A stretch of DNA of 64,000 nt from Kribbella qitaiheensis (GTDB lineage: Bacteria; Actinomycetota; Actinomycetes; Propionibacteriales; Kribbellaceae): positions 2,418,001 to 2,482,000 of the forward strand of contig NZ_CP043661.1 of assembly GCF_014217565.1 (NCBI RefSeq), given 5' to 3'. Positions 1 through 9,186 of the stretch are shown here, in pieces. The stretch's first letter is position 1; each line of letters starts with the position of its first letter. The position numbers and the translations under genes were made by a program. Below the pieces are notes generated by a model. That model saw only the letters and a program-made list of their open reading frames with translations. It was not told the DNA's origin and did not search any database.

Positions 1-1669
1 ACGCGGACGTACTCGGGCCCGAAGCGACACTACGACTCCTGTCGATCGGCGGGACCACCGGATACACCGACAGGTGGTGGGGACGAAGCCGCTGGTCAGC
101 GATGTGCGCGGCGGTCGTAGCTGACGCGATCAGCGCTGAGGTCGCGCTACCAAGCCCGTATCACCATCGAGGATCCGCTCAACTGATCGATGATCTGTCC
201 GATCCCGGCGAACTGGACGACGCGGTGCTCGAGTGGATGATCGATCTTCCAGGCACCGGTGTCGGCGGCCCACAAGGCCTTCGCTTCCACTCTGCTGCCC
301 GGCCCATCACCCGGACGGTCGACCCGCCGAGGTCTGACCTGTCACGGATGCTCAACTCGGAGTACTGCAGGAGCACCGATGGGCATCGGCGACCAGCAGA
401 TCTACCGCCTCCCGAGGCAGTAGACCGCTGACCTGGTGCCGACGCGCCGGTGTCCACGTCCGGCTCCGGGACGGATCCCTAGAGCGCGATCGAGGTCCAG
501 CAACGGACCCTGACCGATGCCTCGTGGCGGGCACGTAGACCACACGACCGGCGCAGTCCGGCAGCAGCCAAGTACCCCAGGGACACAACGCCCGAAGGGT
601 GCCATAGCGCGGCATTCCAAGCCCGGCTCCGAGCAATCTGGCCCTGGAACGACCAGACGCCATGTCGACGCTCAGTGGCCTCCCACACGGTGCGTCAACA
701 ACGGGAAGGCACCCGCATTCCTGGCACGCCGCGATCTGCAGCATCGACAGTAGAGTCGCCTCTCAACTTGCTGCCCTCCAGATCAGCCGACGCACGCAGG
801 GCCTCCGCGGGGCTCTGCAACGTCCCGCTGGCGCCCGGTCCAGAACCTTTCGGCGCGCGTCTCGGGACTGCGACGAGCCCCAGCCTGGATGTGGTCCGCG
901 TCAGGTCACATCGAGGGCGCTGCATCGTTCCCTTCGTGGCCACTATGAGGTGGCTTGCGGCCCGGGCTTGCACCGGCCACGCAAGGTTGCGACAGGGAGC
1001 CCTTCCTGGCACACCGATGAGACCAGGATCGGCCCGCATGCGGCGCACGCCGGGCACTGCCGGGGGCTGGTGGACGTCCGGCCACCGCCTGGACGCGGGC
1101 CGATCCTGCCTCGTTCGCTTCCACAAAGGCGGCACCATCTTTGGATGAGAGTTCGGACACCACGACGGTGAACCACCGCTCGGTGGCAATGGCGCCGGAC
1201 GCTGAGCTCGTCCGGGCCCGGCTGTCTGCTCGCGATAGAGCCTGCGCTCGAGGCGGCCAGTCGTCCGGGCAGCAAGGGGCGCGAGCACACAACGTCGTCG
1301 ACGGTCCAGCAGCCGAAAGGGCTTCTGCAGCCAGCACCTCAGCACGAAGCGACGACCACCGGGGGCCACGTCGGCATCAGCCGTCGACGGCCGGTCAATC
1401 AAGACCCCGGTCGCCAGGGTGGCCAGCTTCCGCCGCTGCCGGCATCAGCGGATGCTCGCCTCGGTGGCGCCTTCGATGCATCACTCCCCCGATGGCCGAC
1501 GCGCAGTGCGACATCACAGGCACCTACGCCGGGGCCTGGGATCCGGTTGCGGTCCGAAGATCACTTCTCCCCGTAACCATCAGCATCCGTTGCTTCAGCG
1601 CCGACGGCAGCAGGCCCACTGAGGTCTTTCCGTACTTTGGCGCGTACCCGGCAGATCCCAGACACGAAG
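1..1669. other. Gene-poor stretch, no recognisable gene
   Basis: No reading frame here gives a product I recognise, and no frame on either strand shows the domain-like composition of the real genes further right. The open frames are short, overlapping and rich in Arg/Pro/Ser, as chance frames in GC-rich DNA are. The stretch ends at a terminator and a partial tRNA, so it may be decayed DNA beside an old integration site. That is inference; no integrase or phage gene is visible. Confidence 0.5.
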
Positions 1670-1713
1670 AAGGCCCCTCTGACTTCGGCGTTTTGCCTGG
1701 TCAGAAGGGCCTT
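1670..1713 (-). terminator. Intrinsic-type terminator behind the partial tRNA
   Basis: A 14-nt arm at 1670-1683 pairs with 1700-1713 with one mismatch, around a 16-nt loop. It lies just past the 3' end of the tRNA fragment on the minus strand. Its sequence resembles the hairpin after the initiator tRNA at 2293-2334, which supports a tRNA-terminator role. Confidence 0.7.
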
Positions 1714-1715
1714 GG

Positions 1716-1757
1716 TGGAGCCGCCTATCGGAATCGAACCGATGACCTTCTCAGTAT
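1716..1757 (-). pseudogene. 3' half of a tRNA gene (threonine-like), possible att scar
   Basis: Read on the minus strand, the sequence ends in a perfect T arm (ATCGG stem, TTCGATT loop, CCGAT stem), a 7-nt acceptor strand AGGCGGC and TCCA. These are the 3' features of an actinobacterial tRNA such as tRNA-Thr. The 5' acceptor strand, D arm and a foldable anticodon arm are missing upstream. A tRNA 3' end without its 5' half is the usual trace of tRNA-site integration or imprecise excision. The amino-acid identity is uncertain because no anticodon loop can be assigned. Confidence 0.6.
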
Positions 1758-2292
1758 GACTCTCTTGGCCACGATCAAGAATCAGGCATACGTGCTTGCT
1801 TCGCCTGGCGGCTGGGAATGCCAACAGTTGGTACTGGGCACACCTGGCCGGTCTCGGTCAGTACGCCGTCATCACACGCAAGACGCAGTCGACCAGCACC
1901 TGGGCGAGGTCGGACGCCACATGCAGTCCTGCGCTCGGCCATAGCTGCGGCGGAACTAGCAAGCCACACCCAATGGCGGCTGGAGTACTTGCTTCCGACC
2001 ACCATTGACGCGAACGCCGAACGCGGCCGACCTGCCCCGGCACGTTCCCGCCAAATCGCAGCGGTGTCCGTTGACCAAAACTAAGCTCTTCTGCTGCCTG
2101 GATCGGCCCCGAACAGCCGGCACTCAGGGCGTGACAACGAACCCTCGCAGGCCGGCTCGACCACAACGAATTGCCTGACAGCGGGCCGACGATCCGAAGC
2201 TGAGTCACGTCGGGTCAGCTCCAGTGAGGTCCAGATAGCTCGTTCTTAGACCGTAGCCTAGACCGTAGACAACCCGATCTGGCGTCAATGAC
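1758..2292. other. Intergenic stretch with no supported gene
   Basis: About 530 bases between the tRNA fragment and the initiator-tRNA terminator. Open frames are short and unrecognisable on both strands, and I see no strong repeat or RNA fold. Confidence 0.5.
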
Positions 2293-2334
2293 GAAGGCCC
2301 TCTGACCGGTAACTTCCCTGGTCAGAGGGCCTTC
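2293..2334 (-). terminator. Terminator of the initiator tRNA
   Basis: Perfect 15-bp inverted repeat (2293-2307 with 2320-2334) around a 12-nt loop, starting two bases after the encoded CCA of the initiator tRNA on the minus strand. There is no long T run, as is common in high-GC actinobacteria. Confidence 0.75.
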
Positions 2335-2336
2335 AG

Positions 2337-2413
2337 TGGTAGCGGGGATAGGATTTGAACCTATGACCTCTGGGTTATGAGCCCAGCGAGCTACCGAGCT
2401 GCTCCACCCCGCG
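2337..2413 (-). tRNA. Initiator tRNA-fMet (CAT)
   Basis: A 77-nt cloverleaf on the minus strand with encoded CCA. The anticodon CAT is the complement of 2377-2379. Initiator marks are present: C1 opposite T72 gives no Watson-Crick pair at the top of the acceptor stem, and three consecutive G:C pairs close the anticodon stem (GGGCTCATAACCC). The T loop is GTTCAAATC-like. A terminator follows directly. Confidence 0.93.
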
Positions 2414-2529
2414 CCGTTGTGTGTCTAGTTTAGGGAGTTTGGGCCCTGCGACCAAATCGAGTGGCGGTGAGTCTCTGGAGCGGGGAAATCCCGTGTCGGG
2501 TGGTGGGGTGCGGGGCGTAGCGTCCGAGT

Positions 2530-3495
2530 ATGTCTCGACTTGCGTTGCGGCCGTTTGAGGCGGCTGATGTGGGGGTTGCTGGGCGGTTGCTGGCAGAGCG
2601 GCATGGACGGCATCGCAGGGAGCATCCGTTGTTGCCGGCTGCGTATGAGAATCCGGCCGTTGCCGTCACAGAGGTTGCTGCGGCTTGGGAGGTTGAGGGG
2701 GCTTCGGGGTCGGTGCTGGTGGAGGGGGGCGAGGTCACCGGGTATTTGCTGGGGGCCCCGAAGCCGTCGCCGGTTTGGGGGGCCAACGTGTGGGTGGAGC
2801 GCGCGGGGCACGCGGTACGGGATCCGGAGAAGGTGCGGGATCTCTATGGGGATGCAGCAACCAGGTGGTTCGAGCAGGGGCTAACGGCACACTACGCGGT
2901 GGTGCCAGACGATGCAGGGTTGATCGATGCCTGGTTCCGCTTGGGTTTTGGGTCGCAGCATGCGCACGCGGTGCGGGCTGTGCCTCATACGCCGTACGGC
3001 GAGCACCCGGAGCTTCTGGTACGACGTGCTACAAGGAGCGACGTCGCAGTGCTGGCAGAACTCGAGCTGGTGTTGCCGCAGCATCAGGGATTGTCGCCCG
3101 TGTTCTCTGCCGGCGAAGTAGGCACTCTGGAGGAGGCGCTGGCCGAGTGGGAAGAGGACATCGACGATCGGTCGTACACGACATTTGTTGCCGAGTACAA
3201 CGGTCGCGTGGTTGGCATGTCGGTCGGCTGCTCGTTGGAGAAGTCGAGTGCACACAGCGGCCTGGCTCGGCCTGACAACGCGGCGTTCCTCAGTTTCGCA
3301 GCCGTCTTCCCAGATGCCAGGGGTATCGGCGCGGGGCGAGCGCTGGGTGAGGCCGTGCTGAACTGGGCAGCTGAGGTCGGCTACGACTGCGTCGTGACGG
3401 ACTGGCGGGTGACGAACCTGCTGTCTTCGAGGGCTTGGCCGAGTCTCGGATTCGTCCAAACGTTTCATCGCCTGCACCGCCTGCTTGGGCACTGA
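2530..3495 (+). CDS. GNAT acetyltransferase with two GNAT domains
   Basis: A 321-residue protein that should transfer an acetyl group from acetyl-CoA to an unknown amine. It has two GNAT-like halves: about residues 3-150, with a degenerate CoA loop, and about 158-321, where the pyrophosphate-binding signature RGIGAGRAL lies near residue 263. The C-terminal half contains the usual beta4-alpha3-beta5 pattern. Only the second domain looks catalytically complete, which is common in tandem GNAT proteins. It stands alone between the initiator tRNA and a secreted-protein gene, so the context does not suggest a substrate. Confidence 0.82.
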   Translation: MSRLALRPFEAADVGVAGRLLAERHGRHRREHPLLPAAYENPAVAVTEVAAAWEVEGASGSVLVEGGEVTGYLLGAPKPSPVWGANVWVERAGHAVRDPEKVRDLYGDAATRWFEQGLTAHYAVVPDDAGLIDAWFRLGFGSQHAHAVRAVPHTPYGEHPELLVRRATRSDVAVLAELELVLPQHQGLSPVFSAGEVGTLEEALAEWEEDIDDRSYTTFVAEYNGRVVGMSVGCSLEKSSAHSGLARPDNAAFLSFAAVFPDARGIGAGRALGEAVLNWAAEVGYDCVVTDWRVTNLLSSRAWPSLGFVQTFHRLHRLLGH

Positions 3496-3610
3496 CTGAA
3501 TCAAACGCTCTGTACACGAGTGTTCACAATGAGCTATTGCCATCGCTGTACGTGCATGTTTACATCCCCTCAGTAACTGTTCGTAAGGATCGTTTCCTAA
3601 GGGGGGAATC

Positions 3611-4672
3611 ATGTCCAGATCGTTTCTGCCTGCCCGCCTCGCAGCATGTCTGTTGATGCTGGCAACGTTTCTCACCAGCGTCAGCCCTGCTGACGCCGCT
3701 GTCCCCGACCGCAAGGCCTGGGTGCTGTGGAACCAGACCGCGGCCGCTCCGGTCGCCTTCGGCACCTGGCCGGCCGCGACCACTGTGATTCCGATCGGCG
3801 TCGGCCGGTACCAGGTCAAGTTCCCGGGTCAAGGTGCGCCGAACGGCGTCGTCCACGTCACCGCGGTCAACAACGCACCGCACTGGTGCCAGGCGGAGAA
3901 CTGGGCCCAGTCCGGCCCGGACGAGATCGTCAACATTCGCTGCTACCGCGCCGGTGGGGTACTGGATCCGTCCAGCTTCAGCGCCTTCTTCGTACGAGCG
4001 TCGGGCGGACCGTCATCGGGTCTTTACGGGTACGTCGACTCGACGGCTACCGGCGCACTTGTCAGCCAGTTCAACTCGACCGGCGCCGGCAACACCTCGA
4101 CACCAGGTGGCACCGGTCAATGGCTGGTGCGGTTCCCCGGTCTGGTGACGGGTGGACCGCAGGACGGCAGCCTGCAAGCTACTGCGGTCAATACCGCGAC
4201 CGGCGCTCGCTGCAAGGTCTCCACCTGGGCGTCCACCGGCGCCGGCCAGGACGTGAAGGTGCTCTGCTTCAACGCCGCCGGCGCGTTGCTGAACACCAGG
4301 TTCACGCTGACGTACCAGCACAAGGTCTCCCTGTACGGCGCGGCGATCCCACCGAAATACTTCGGCTACTTCCTGAACCAGCCACCGGCCGGGCCACCCA
4401 CCACGAACCTGAACTCGGTCCTCGGTCTCGGCGCGAACACGATCATCTCGGCGGGCCCAGGGTTGTCGTTGGTGACGTTTCCGAAGATCGGCTTCACCCA
4501 GAACACCGTCCAGGTGACGGCCTACGGCGCGAACCCGAACTTCTGCGGGCTGAACACCTTCTGGACCAACACGGCCGGACCTGACCTGATCGTCCGGGAC
4601 GTCAACTGCTTCACCAACGCCGGAGCAGCAGTCAATACCGGCTTCACCGTCAGCGCGAACTCGATCCTCTGA
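3611..4672 (+). CDS. Secreted three-repeat protein of unknown function
   Basis: A 353-residue exported protein. Residues 1-30 form a signal peptide (basic start, hydrophobic LAACLLMLATFLTSV, likely cleavage after ADA). The mature part consists of three diverged repeats of about 95-110 residues. Each follows a pattern of aromatic start, V-x-F-P, V-x-VTA, one Cys, W, G-x-D, then a second Cys and a final aromatic strand, so each repeat probably has one disulphide in a beta-rich fold. A purine-rich ribosome site AAGGGGGG sits just upstream of the ATG. I do not recognise the family. A hairpin terminator follows. Confidence 0.7.
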   Translation: MSRSFLPARLAACLLMLATFLTSVSPADAAVPDRKAWVLWNQTAAAPVAFGTWPAATTVIPIGVGRYQVKFPGQGAPNGVVHVTAVNNAPHWCQAENWAQSGPDEIVNIRCYRAGGVLDPSSFSAFFVRASGGPSSGLYGYVDSTATGALVSQFNSTGAGNTSTPGGTGQWLVRFPGLVTGGPQDGSLQATAVNTATGARCKVSTWASTGAGQDVKVLCFNAAGALLNTRFTLTYQHKVSLYGAAIPPKYFGYFLNQPPAGPPTTNLNSVLGLGANTIISAGPGLSLVTFPKIGFTQNTVQVTAYGANPNFCGLNTFWTNTAGPDLIVRDVNCFTNAGAAVNTGFTVSANSIL

Positions 4673-4681
4673 GGACCGGGA

Positions 4682-4720
4682 GGCGACGCCTACGCACTCG
4701 GCGTCGCCGCCCGTTTCGTT
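4682..4720 (+). terminator. Terminator after the secreted-repeat gene
   Basis: A 9-bp perfect stem (4682-4690 with 4700-4708), loop TACGCACTC, followed by a T-containing stretch, ten bases past the stop of the upstream gene. Confidence 0.6.
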
Positions 4721-4766
4721 GCCTTCAGCACCTAGCCGTCAGCACCCAGCCATCCGCCGGCAGAGG

Positions 4767-5393
4767 TCAGGACGACGAGGCCTCCGGGTGGAACCCACCC
4801 GCGGTCGTCAGCAGATCGTCCTCGCTGAACCGCGTCCGGTCGATCGACACCTCCGCCGCGACGCCGGGCGATACGAAGTAGAACACCTGGTCCGCCGCCA
4901 GATACCCGTCGTACCCTCCGACCGTGACGGGCGTGAGCTTCCACTCGGCGGGATCCTGCTCGTGATACTCGGTCAGGAAGTCGCGGAGCTCACTGAGATC
5001 GGTCAGCTTGGTGCCCCGGACGGTCTTCACCGTCAGGTCCACCACCGTGGCCCCTTCCGGGTCGGGCCCGGTCTCCCAAACCCTGCTGTGGAAGCTGACG
5101 TCCTCCCACTCGTACTCGAAGTCGCTCGGCGAACCGATGCCGCCGGGCAGCTGCTCGATGACGAATCCGTCCAAGGTGCACGCCCTCTGCTGAGTCGATG
5201 GGGAAACCTGATGGGCACCTGCCCGTGGATCCAGGCCTACCGCGGCCGCCGGTGCTGCCACCAGGCCGGTGACAGTCGCGACACCGATCAGGCCGCCGCC
5301 CACGATACGGCGAGTCGCCCGCGAGGCGCGGGACCTCGCAGTACGAGCTGAGCCGACTGGCGCGGTACGGGCTGGGGTGGAGTGATGCGACAT
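4767..5393 (-). CDS. Exported hypothetical protein
   Basis: A 208-residue protein with a long basic N-terminus rich in Arg/Thr/Ser followed by a hydrophobic segment (VGGGLIGVATVTGLVAAPAA, about residues 31-50), read as a Sec-type signal ending in AAA. The rest is acidic and soluble, with one Cys and no motif I recognise. The start is supported by AGGAGG spaced six bases upstream of the ATG. It is single on the minus strand and not obviously in an operon with the UPF0182 gene. Confidence 0.6.
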   Translation of the reverse strand: MSHHSTPARTAPVGSARTARSRASRATRRIVGGGLIGVATVTGLVAAPAAAVGLDPRAGAHQVSPSTQQRACTLDGFVIEQLPGGIGSPSDFEYEWEDVSFHSRVWETGPDPEGATVVDLTVKTVRGTKLTDLSELRDFLTEYHEQDPAEWKLTPVTVGGYDGYLAADQVFYFVSPGVAAEVSIDRTRFSEDDLLTTAGGFHPEASSS

Positions 5394-5509
5394 GGCTGCC
5401 TCCTAGGCGGAACCGGCGCCTGCCCTGCTGCAGGCGTCCTTCTTGCCTTAGAAGTTGCCGCTGTCGGGGCTGATTTCGGCGAGCGATTTCAGACCTGTGG
5501 ACAAACGCA

Positions 5510-5545
5510 CTCGGGCCCCGCACCAGAGGAGGTGCGGGGCCCGAG
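5510..5545 (-). terminator. Strong terminator of the UPF0182 transcription unit
   Basis: Perfect 15-bp GC-rich stem (5510-5524 with 5531-5545) and a 6-nt loop AGAGGA, ten bases past the stop of the UPF0182 gene on the minus strand. Confidence 0.75.
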
Positions 5546-5554
5546 GAGAAACGA

Positions 5555-8542
5555 TCAGCCGGTCGGTGAGGTTGGTGGGCTCGACGGTGTAGTCGGAGTG
5601 GACTGAGTTCCTGTCGGCGTCCCGGTCGGGTTCGGCGTCGGCGTTGTCGACGGCGTCACGACGGCACCTGCTGCCACCGCCCGGTCGATCGCTGCCTTCA
5701 TCTTGTTGACCTGGGTCTGGTAGCCGGCAAGGTCGCCGCTCTTGAGCGCGGCCTGGGCTGCGGTGTACGCCGTCTGCGCCTCGGCGAGGGCCTGCTTGAT
5801 CGTCTGGTTGGCCGGTGGATTGGTCGGTTTGTCGCTCGGATCCTGCTCACCGGTGCTGACCTCGGCATTGAAGACCTTCGTCAACGCCTCTTGCAGGGTC
5901 GCCCCGAAGGCCACCCGATCACCGAAGCTGACCAGCACGTACCGCAGGACCGGATAACTACCTGGTCCACTGGTGCGGACCGAGTAAACGGGTTGCACAT
6001 AGAGCAGACCGCCGCCCAGCGGCAGCGTCAGCAGGTTGCCGTACTGCGCTCTGGCGCCGCTGCTGGGCTGGTTGATCGGCAACAGGGCCGCTCTGATCGC
6101 GTCGTCGGTCTGGAACTTGTTCGCGACTTGTCCTGGACCCGGTATCTGCAGGTTCCCGGGCAACCGGAGGATCCGGAACTGGCCGTAGTCCGGTGACGAG
6201 GCTTCGGAGTCGACCGCCATGAACGCGGTCAGGTTCTCTCGTTCGGCGTTCGGTACATAGACCGAGGTCAGCGAGAACTTCGGATCGGTCTGATCCGGCA
6301 TCCGCAACGACAGGTAGAACGGAGGCTGGAAGATGGTCGAAGAATCCGCCGAGGCCGCACCCTGGGTCGGGTCGGCAGGCACCCGCCACAGGTCGCTGTT
6401 CTGGTACCAGGTGGTCGAGTCCGTCACGTGGTACTTCGCGAGCAGGTCGCGCTGCACCTTGAACATGTCCTCGGGGTAGCGCAGGTGGGACTTCAGCGAA
6501 GGCGAGATCGCCGATCGCGGCTTGACCGTGCCGGGGAACGCCTTCATCCAGGTCTTCAGCACCGGGTCGCTCTCGTCCCACGCGTACAGGTCGACCGACC
6601 CGTCGTAGGAGTTCACGACTGCCTTCACCGAGTTGCGGATGTAGTTGATCTCTTCGCTCGGCTGCTGCGCGATCGTGCCCCTGCCGGTCGTGCTGTCGCG
6701 AGTGCTGTCGTCGAGTGCGACCTTCTCGGAGTACGGGTAGTTCGCCGAGGTGGTGTAGCCGTCGACGATCCAGACGACCTGACCGTCGACGACCGCCGGA
6801 TACGGATCGCCGTCCGGGGTCAGCCAGGGGGCCGCCTTCTCGACCCGCTCGCGCGGGGTCCGGTCGTAGAGGATCTTCGAATCGGTGTTCAGCCGGCTGG
6901 ACAGCAGGATGTTCGCGTCCCGGAATTTGGTGGCGTAGAGCAACTTGTTCCCGAACGAGCCGACCGGGACGCCACCCTTGCCCTGATAGGTGTTCAGGGT
7001 GGGATCGCCGCCGTTCTTGCCCTCCGGCGTGTCCAGCTCGACCGGCGAGCCGTTCTTCGCACCGCCGACGATCGAGTAGTCCGGGGACTGCTCGCCGAAG
7101 TAGATCCGCGGTTCGTAGTCGCCGAGCTGACCGGTCGGTGGCAGATCCTTGGAGGAGAACACCGGCGTACCGTCGGGCGCGCGCTGGTTGCCGTTGGCGG
7201 CGACCACGCCGAATCCGTGGGTGTAGACCGTGTGGTCGTTGTTCCAGTTGCGCTGGCCGGCCGGGAGCCGATCGACCTGCACCTCGCGGACCGCGATCAC
7301 CGTGTCCTTGACCTGGTTGCCGATCTTGTACCGGTCGACGTCGAGGTCGGTCGGGAAGGAGTAGAAGCCGCGCACCTGCTGCAACTGCTCGAACGTCGGG
7401 CCGACCACGGTCGGGTCGATCAGCCGGATGCCCGGCAGCACCTCGGCGTCGGCCGCCAACTGGTCCGATTGGACCGTCGTCTTCGCCTCGTAGTTGATGA
7501 CCTTGGTGTTCTCCAGGGCATACGCCTGCCGGGTCGCCTCGATGTTCTTGGAGATGTACGAGGCCTCCTTCACCGGCTCGCTCGGACGCACCCGGATCTG
7601 CTGGAGCGAAGCCGGCCACAACGCGCCGAGCAGGATGGCCGACAGGATCAGCACGACGGTGCCGACGCCCGGGAGCAGCCAGGTCTTACGGACCACGTTC
7701 GCGAAGAACAGCCCGGCACAGAGGACGGCGATGACCGCGAGGATCTCCTTGCTGGGCAGGACCGCATGATCACCGGTGTACGAGATGCCGGTGAACAATC
7801 TGCTCTGCGCGGTGGTCTGACCGAAGCGGTCGAGCCAGTAGCTGAACGCCTTCAGCAGAACGAGGAGGCCGAGCAGGACCGAGAACTGCACCTGGGCCGC
7901 GCCGGAGGCCTTCTGCCCCTTCGCGGACGGGCGGAACCCGCCGTACAGGTAGTGCGTGATGATCGCGGCGACCAGCGACAGCAGGACGATCGAATAGCCG
8001 AAGCCGAGCAGGACGCGCAGCCAGGGGTAGTCGAAGACGAAGAACGAGATGTCCTTGTTGAAGTGCTTGTCCGTGACGCCGAAGCTGGTCCGGTTCTTCC
8101 AGGCGAGGAAGACCTTCCACTCCCCCGACGCCGCCGAACCACCGAAGACGAGCATCAGCGTGGCGAGCACACCGACGGCGATCTTGCCGCGTTGCTGAAG
8201 AAGTTCGCCGTACCGCTCGAAGCCGGGGCTCGGCGACGGAGCGAGTGCGACCCGCGGGCGGGTCCGGAAGGCGACGACGACGTTCGCGACCACGGCGAGC
8301 GCCATCAGCAGGCCGACCACCACGAACAACAGCACGCGGGTACCGAGCACGGTGCTGAAGACCGAGCCGAGGTCGACCGACCGGTACCAGAGCCGCTGGG
8401 TCCAGACGTCGGTGAAGACGCTGAAGAGGATGAGCAGCACGATCAAGGTGGCGATCGTGGGCAGCAAGGCCCGGGGCCGCTGACCCGGCGTTCGCCGCGA
8501 TTTGCGCGGCTCCTCCGGCATGTCGTAGACGCCGTCGCTCAT
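5555..8542 (-). CDS. UPF0182 family membrane protein
   Basis: A 995-residue integral membrane protein of the UPF0182/COG1615 family, whose function is not established. Roughly the first 330 residues hold about seven hydrophobic segments, starting with LLPTIATLIVLLILFSVF. A very large exported domain follows (about 340-900), then a Lys/Ala coiled-coil-like stretch and a low-complexity Thr/Pro/Ser tail. The length fits the family. The start overlaps the stop of the upstream PPA1309-family gene by four bases (ATGA), so the two are translationally coupled. A strong terminator follows. It is the counterpart of the mycobacterial gene next to the PDZ/Lon protease. Confidence 0.92.
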   Translation of the reverse strand: MSDGVYDMPEEPRKSRRTPGQRPRALLPTIATLIVLLILFSVFTDVWTQRLWYRSVDLGSVFSTVLGTRVLLFVVVGLLMALAVVANVVVAFRTRPRVALAPSPSPGFERYGELLQQRGKIAVGVLATLMLVFGGSAASGEWKVFLAWKNRTSFGVTDKHFNKDISFFVFDYPWLRVLLGFGYSIVLLSLVAAIITHYLYGGFRPSAKGQKASGAAQVQFSVLLGLLVLLKAFSYWLDRFGQTTAQSRLFTGISYTGDHAVLPSKEILAVIAVLCAGLFFANVVRKTWLLPGVGTVVLILSAILLGALWPASLQQIRVRPSEPVKEASYISKNIEATRQAYALENTKVINYEAKTTVQSDQLAADAEVLPGIRLIDPTVVGPTFEQLQQVRGFYSFPTDLDVDRYKIGNQVKDTVIAVREVQVDRLPAGQRNWNNDHTVYTHGFGVVAANGNQRAPDGTPVFSSKDLPPTGQLGDYEPRIYFGEQSPDYSIVGGAKNGSPVELDTPEGKNGGDPTLNTYQGKGGVPVGSFGNKLLYATKFRDANILLSSRLNTDSKILYDRTPRERVEKAAPWLTPDGDPYPAVVDGQVVWIVDGYTTSANYPYSEKVALDDSTRDSTTGRGTIAQQPSEEINYIRNSVKAVVNSYDGSVDLYAWDESDPVLKTWMKAFPGTVKPRSAISPSLKSHLRYPEDMFKVQRDLLAKYHVTDSTTWYQNSDLWRVPADPTQGAASADSSTIFQPPFYLSLRMPDQTDPKFSLTSVYVPNAERENLTAFMAVDSEASSPDYGQFRILRLPGNLQIPGPGQVANKFQTDDAIRAALLPINQPSSGARAQYGNLLTLPLGGGLLYVQPVYSVRTSGPGSYPVLRYVLVSFGDRVAFGATLQEALTKVFNAEVSTGEQDPSDKPTNPPANQTIKQALAEAQTAYTAAQAALKSGDLAGYQTQVNKMKAAIDRAVAAGAVVTPSTTPTPNPTGTPTGTQSTPTTPSSPPTSPTG

Positions 8543-9186
8543 GATCGGTTCTCCTCGTCGTCACTGCTGCCGTCGACCCCAGCGCCGGCGGCGGGAGAAC
8601 TCCCCGTCGAAGGCTCGAATGTCAATGACAGTACTTCGCAAAGCGTGGGGACCAAGTCGACGCCGGTGAGCACCGCGCTGTCCTCGTCATGGGTGCGCAG
8701 CCGGACGGCGCCGAAGCGATCGCCCTCGCGCAGTACGCCGGCGACCATCCGTACCTCGTGGCGGCGCGGGTCGCTGCCGGCCAGCCGGGCCAGCTCCGCG
8801 TCGGATTCGGCGTCCGGCAGGCCGGATTCGACCGGGGCCGGGAGCACGATCCGCTCGACGACCAGAGCACAACCGCTGACGCCCTCGGGCCACTCGATCC
8901 GGGCCAGCGCATCGGCGATGTGCTCGTCGTCCATGCCGCCGGGCAGTTCGCCCTGGGCGACCGGGGTGAGTGGCTGGGCCGCGTCATCGGCGCCGAGCTC
9001 GGCGGCCAGCTGCGGCTCGGCGCGGAGCAGCTCGTCGGTCGGGACCAGCGCGAACAACTGCGCGGGCTGGTCCCAGCCCGCGCTGCTGACGTGCTTCTCG
9101 ATCTCGATCACCGCCTGACTCAGCGCGCCGGCTCCGGCGGTCGAAACGTCGGGGCGGGGTTCTTCGTCAGGTCCTACGGAGTGCAT
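8539..9186 (-). CDS. PPA1309 family protein
   Basis: A 215-residue conserved actinobacterial protein of unknown function, annotated in databases as PPA1309 family. It is cytosolic by composition, with no signal or membrane span. Features include an N-terminal helix (LSQAVIEIEKHVSSAGW), FALVPTDELL, and a central region of the WPEGVSGCALVVER type. It sits between the PDZ/Lon protease and UPF0182 on one strand, overlapping both neighbours (13 bases with the protease, 4 with UPF0182), so the three genes probably form one operon. Confidence 0.85.
   Translation of the reverse strand: MHSVGPDEEPRPDVSTAGAGALSQAVIEIEKHVSSAGWDQPAQLFALVPTDELLRAEPQLAAELGADDAAQPLTPVAQGELPGGMDDEHIADALARIEWPEGVSGCALVVERIVLPAPVESGLPDAESDAELARLAGSDPRRHEVRMVAGVLREGDRFGAVRLRTHDEDSAVLTGVDLVPTLCEVLSLTFEPSTGSSPAAGAGVDGSSDDEENRS

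Noticed and set aside
1..1669. Prophage or integrative element body
   Set aside because: No integrase, phage structural or replication gene can be read; only the tRNA scar supports it.
6428..9118. Long plus-strand frame opposite the UPF0182 and PPA1309 genes
   Set aside because: It is the antisense of strongly recognisable genes and has the Arg/Asp/Val-rich composition of a shadow frame in GC-rich DNA.
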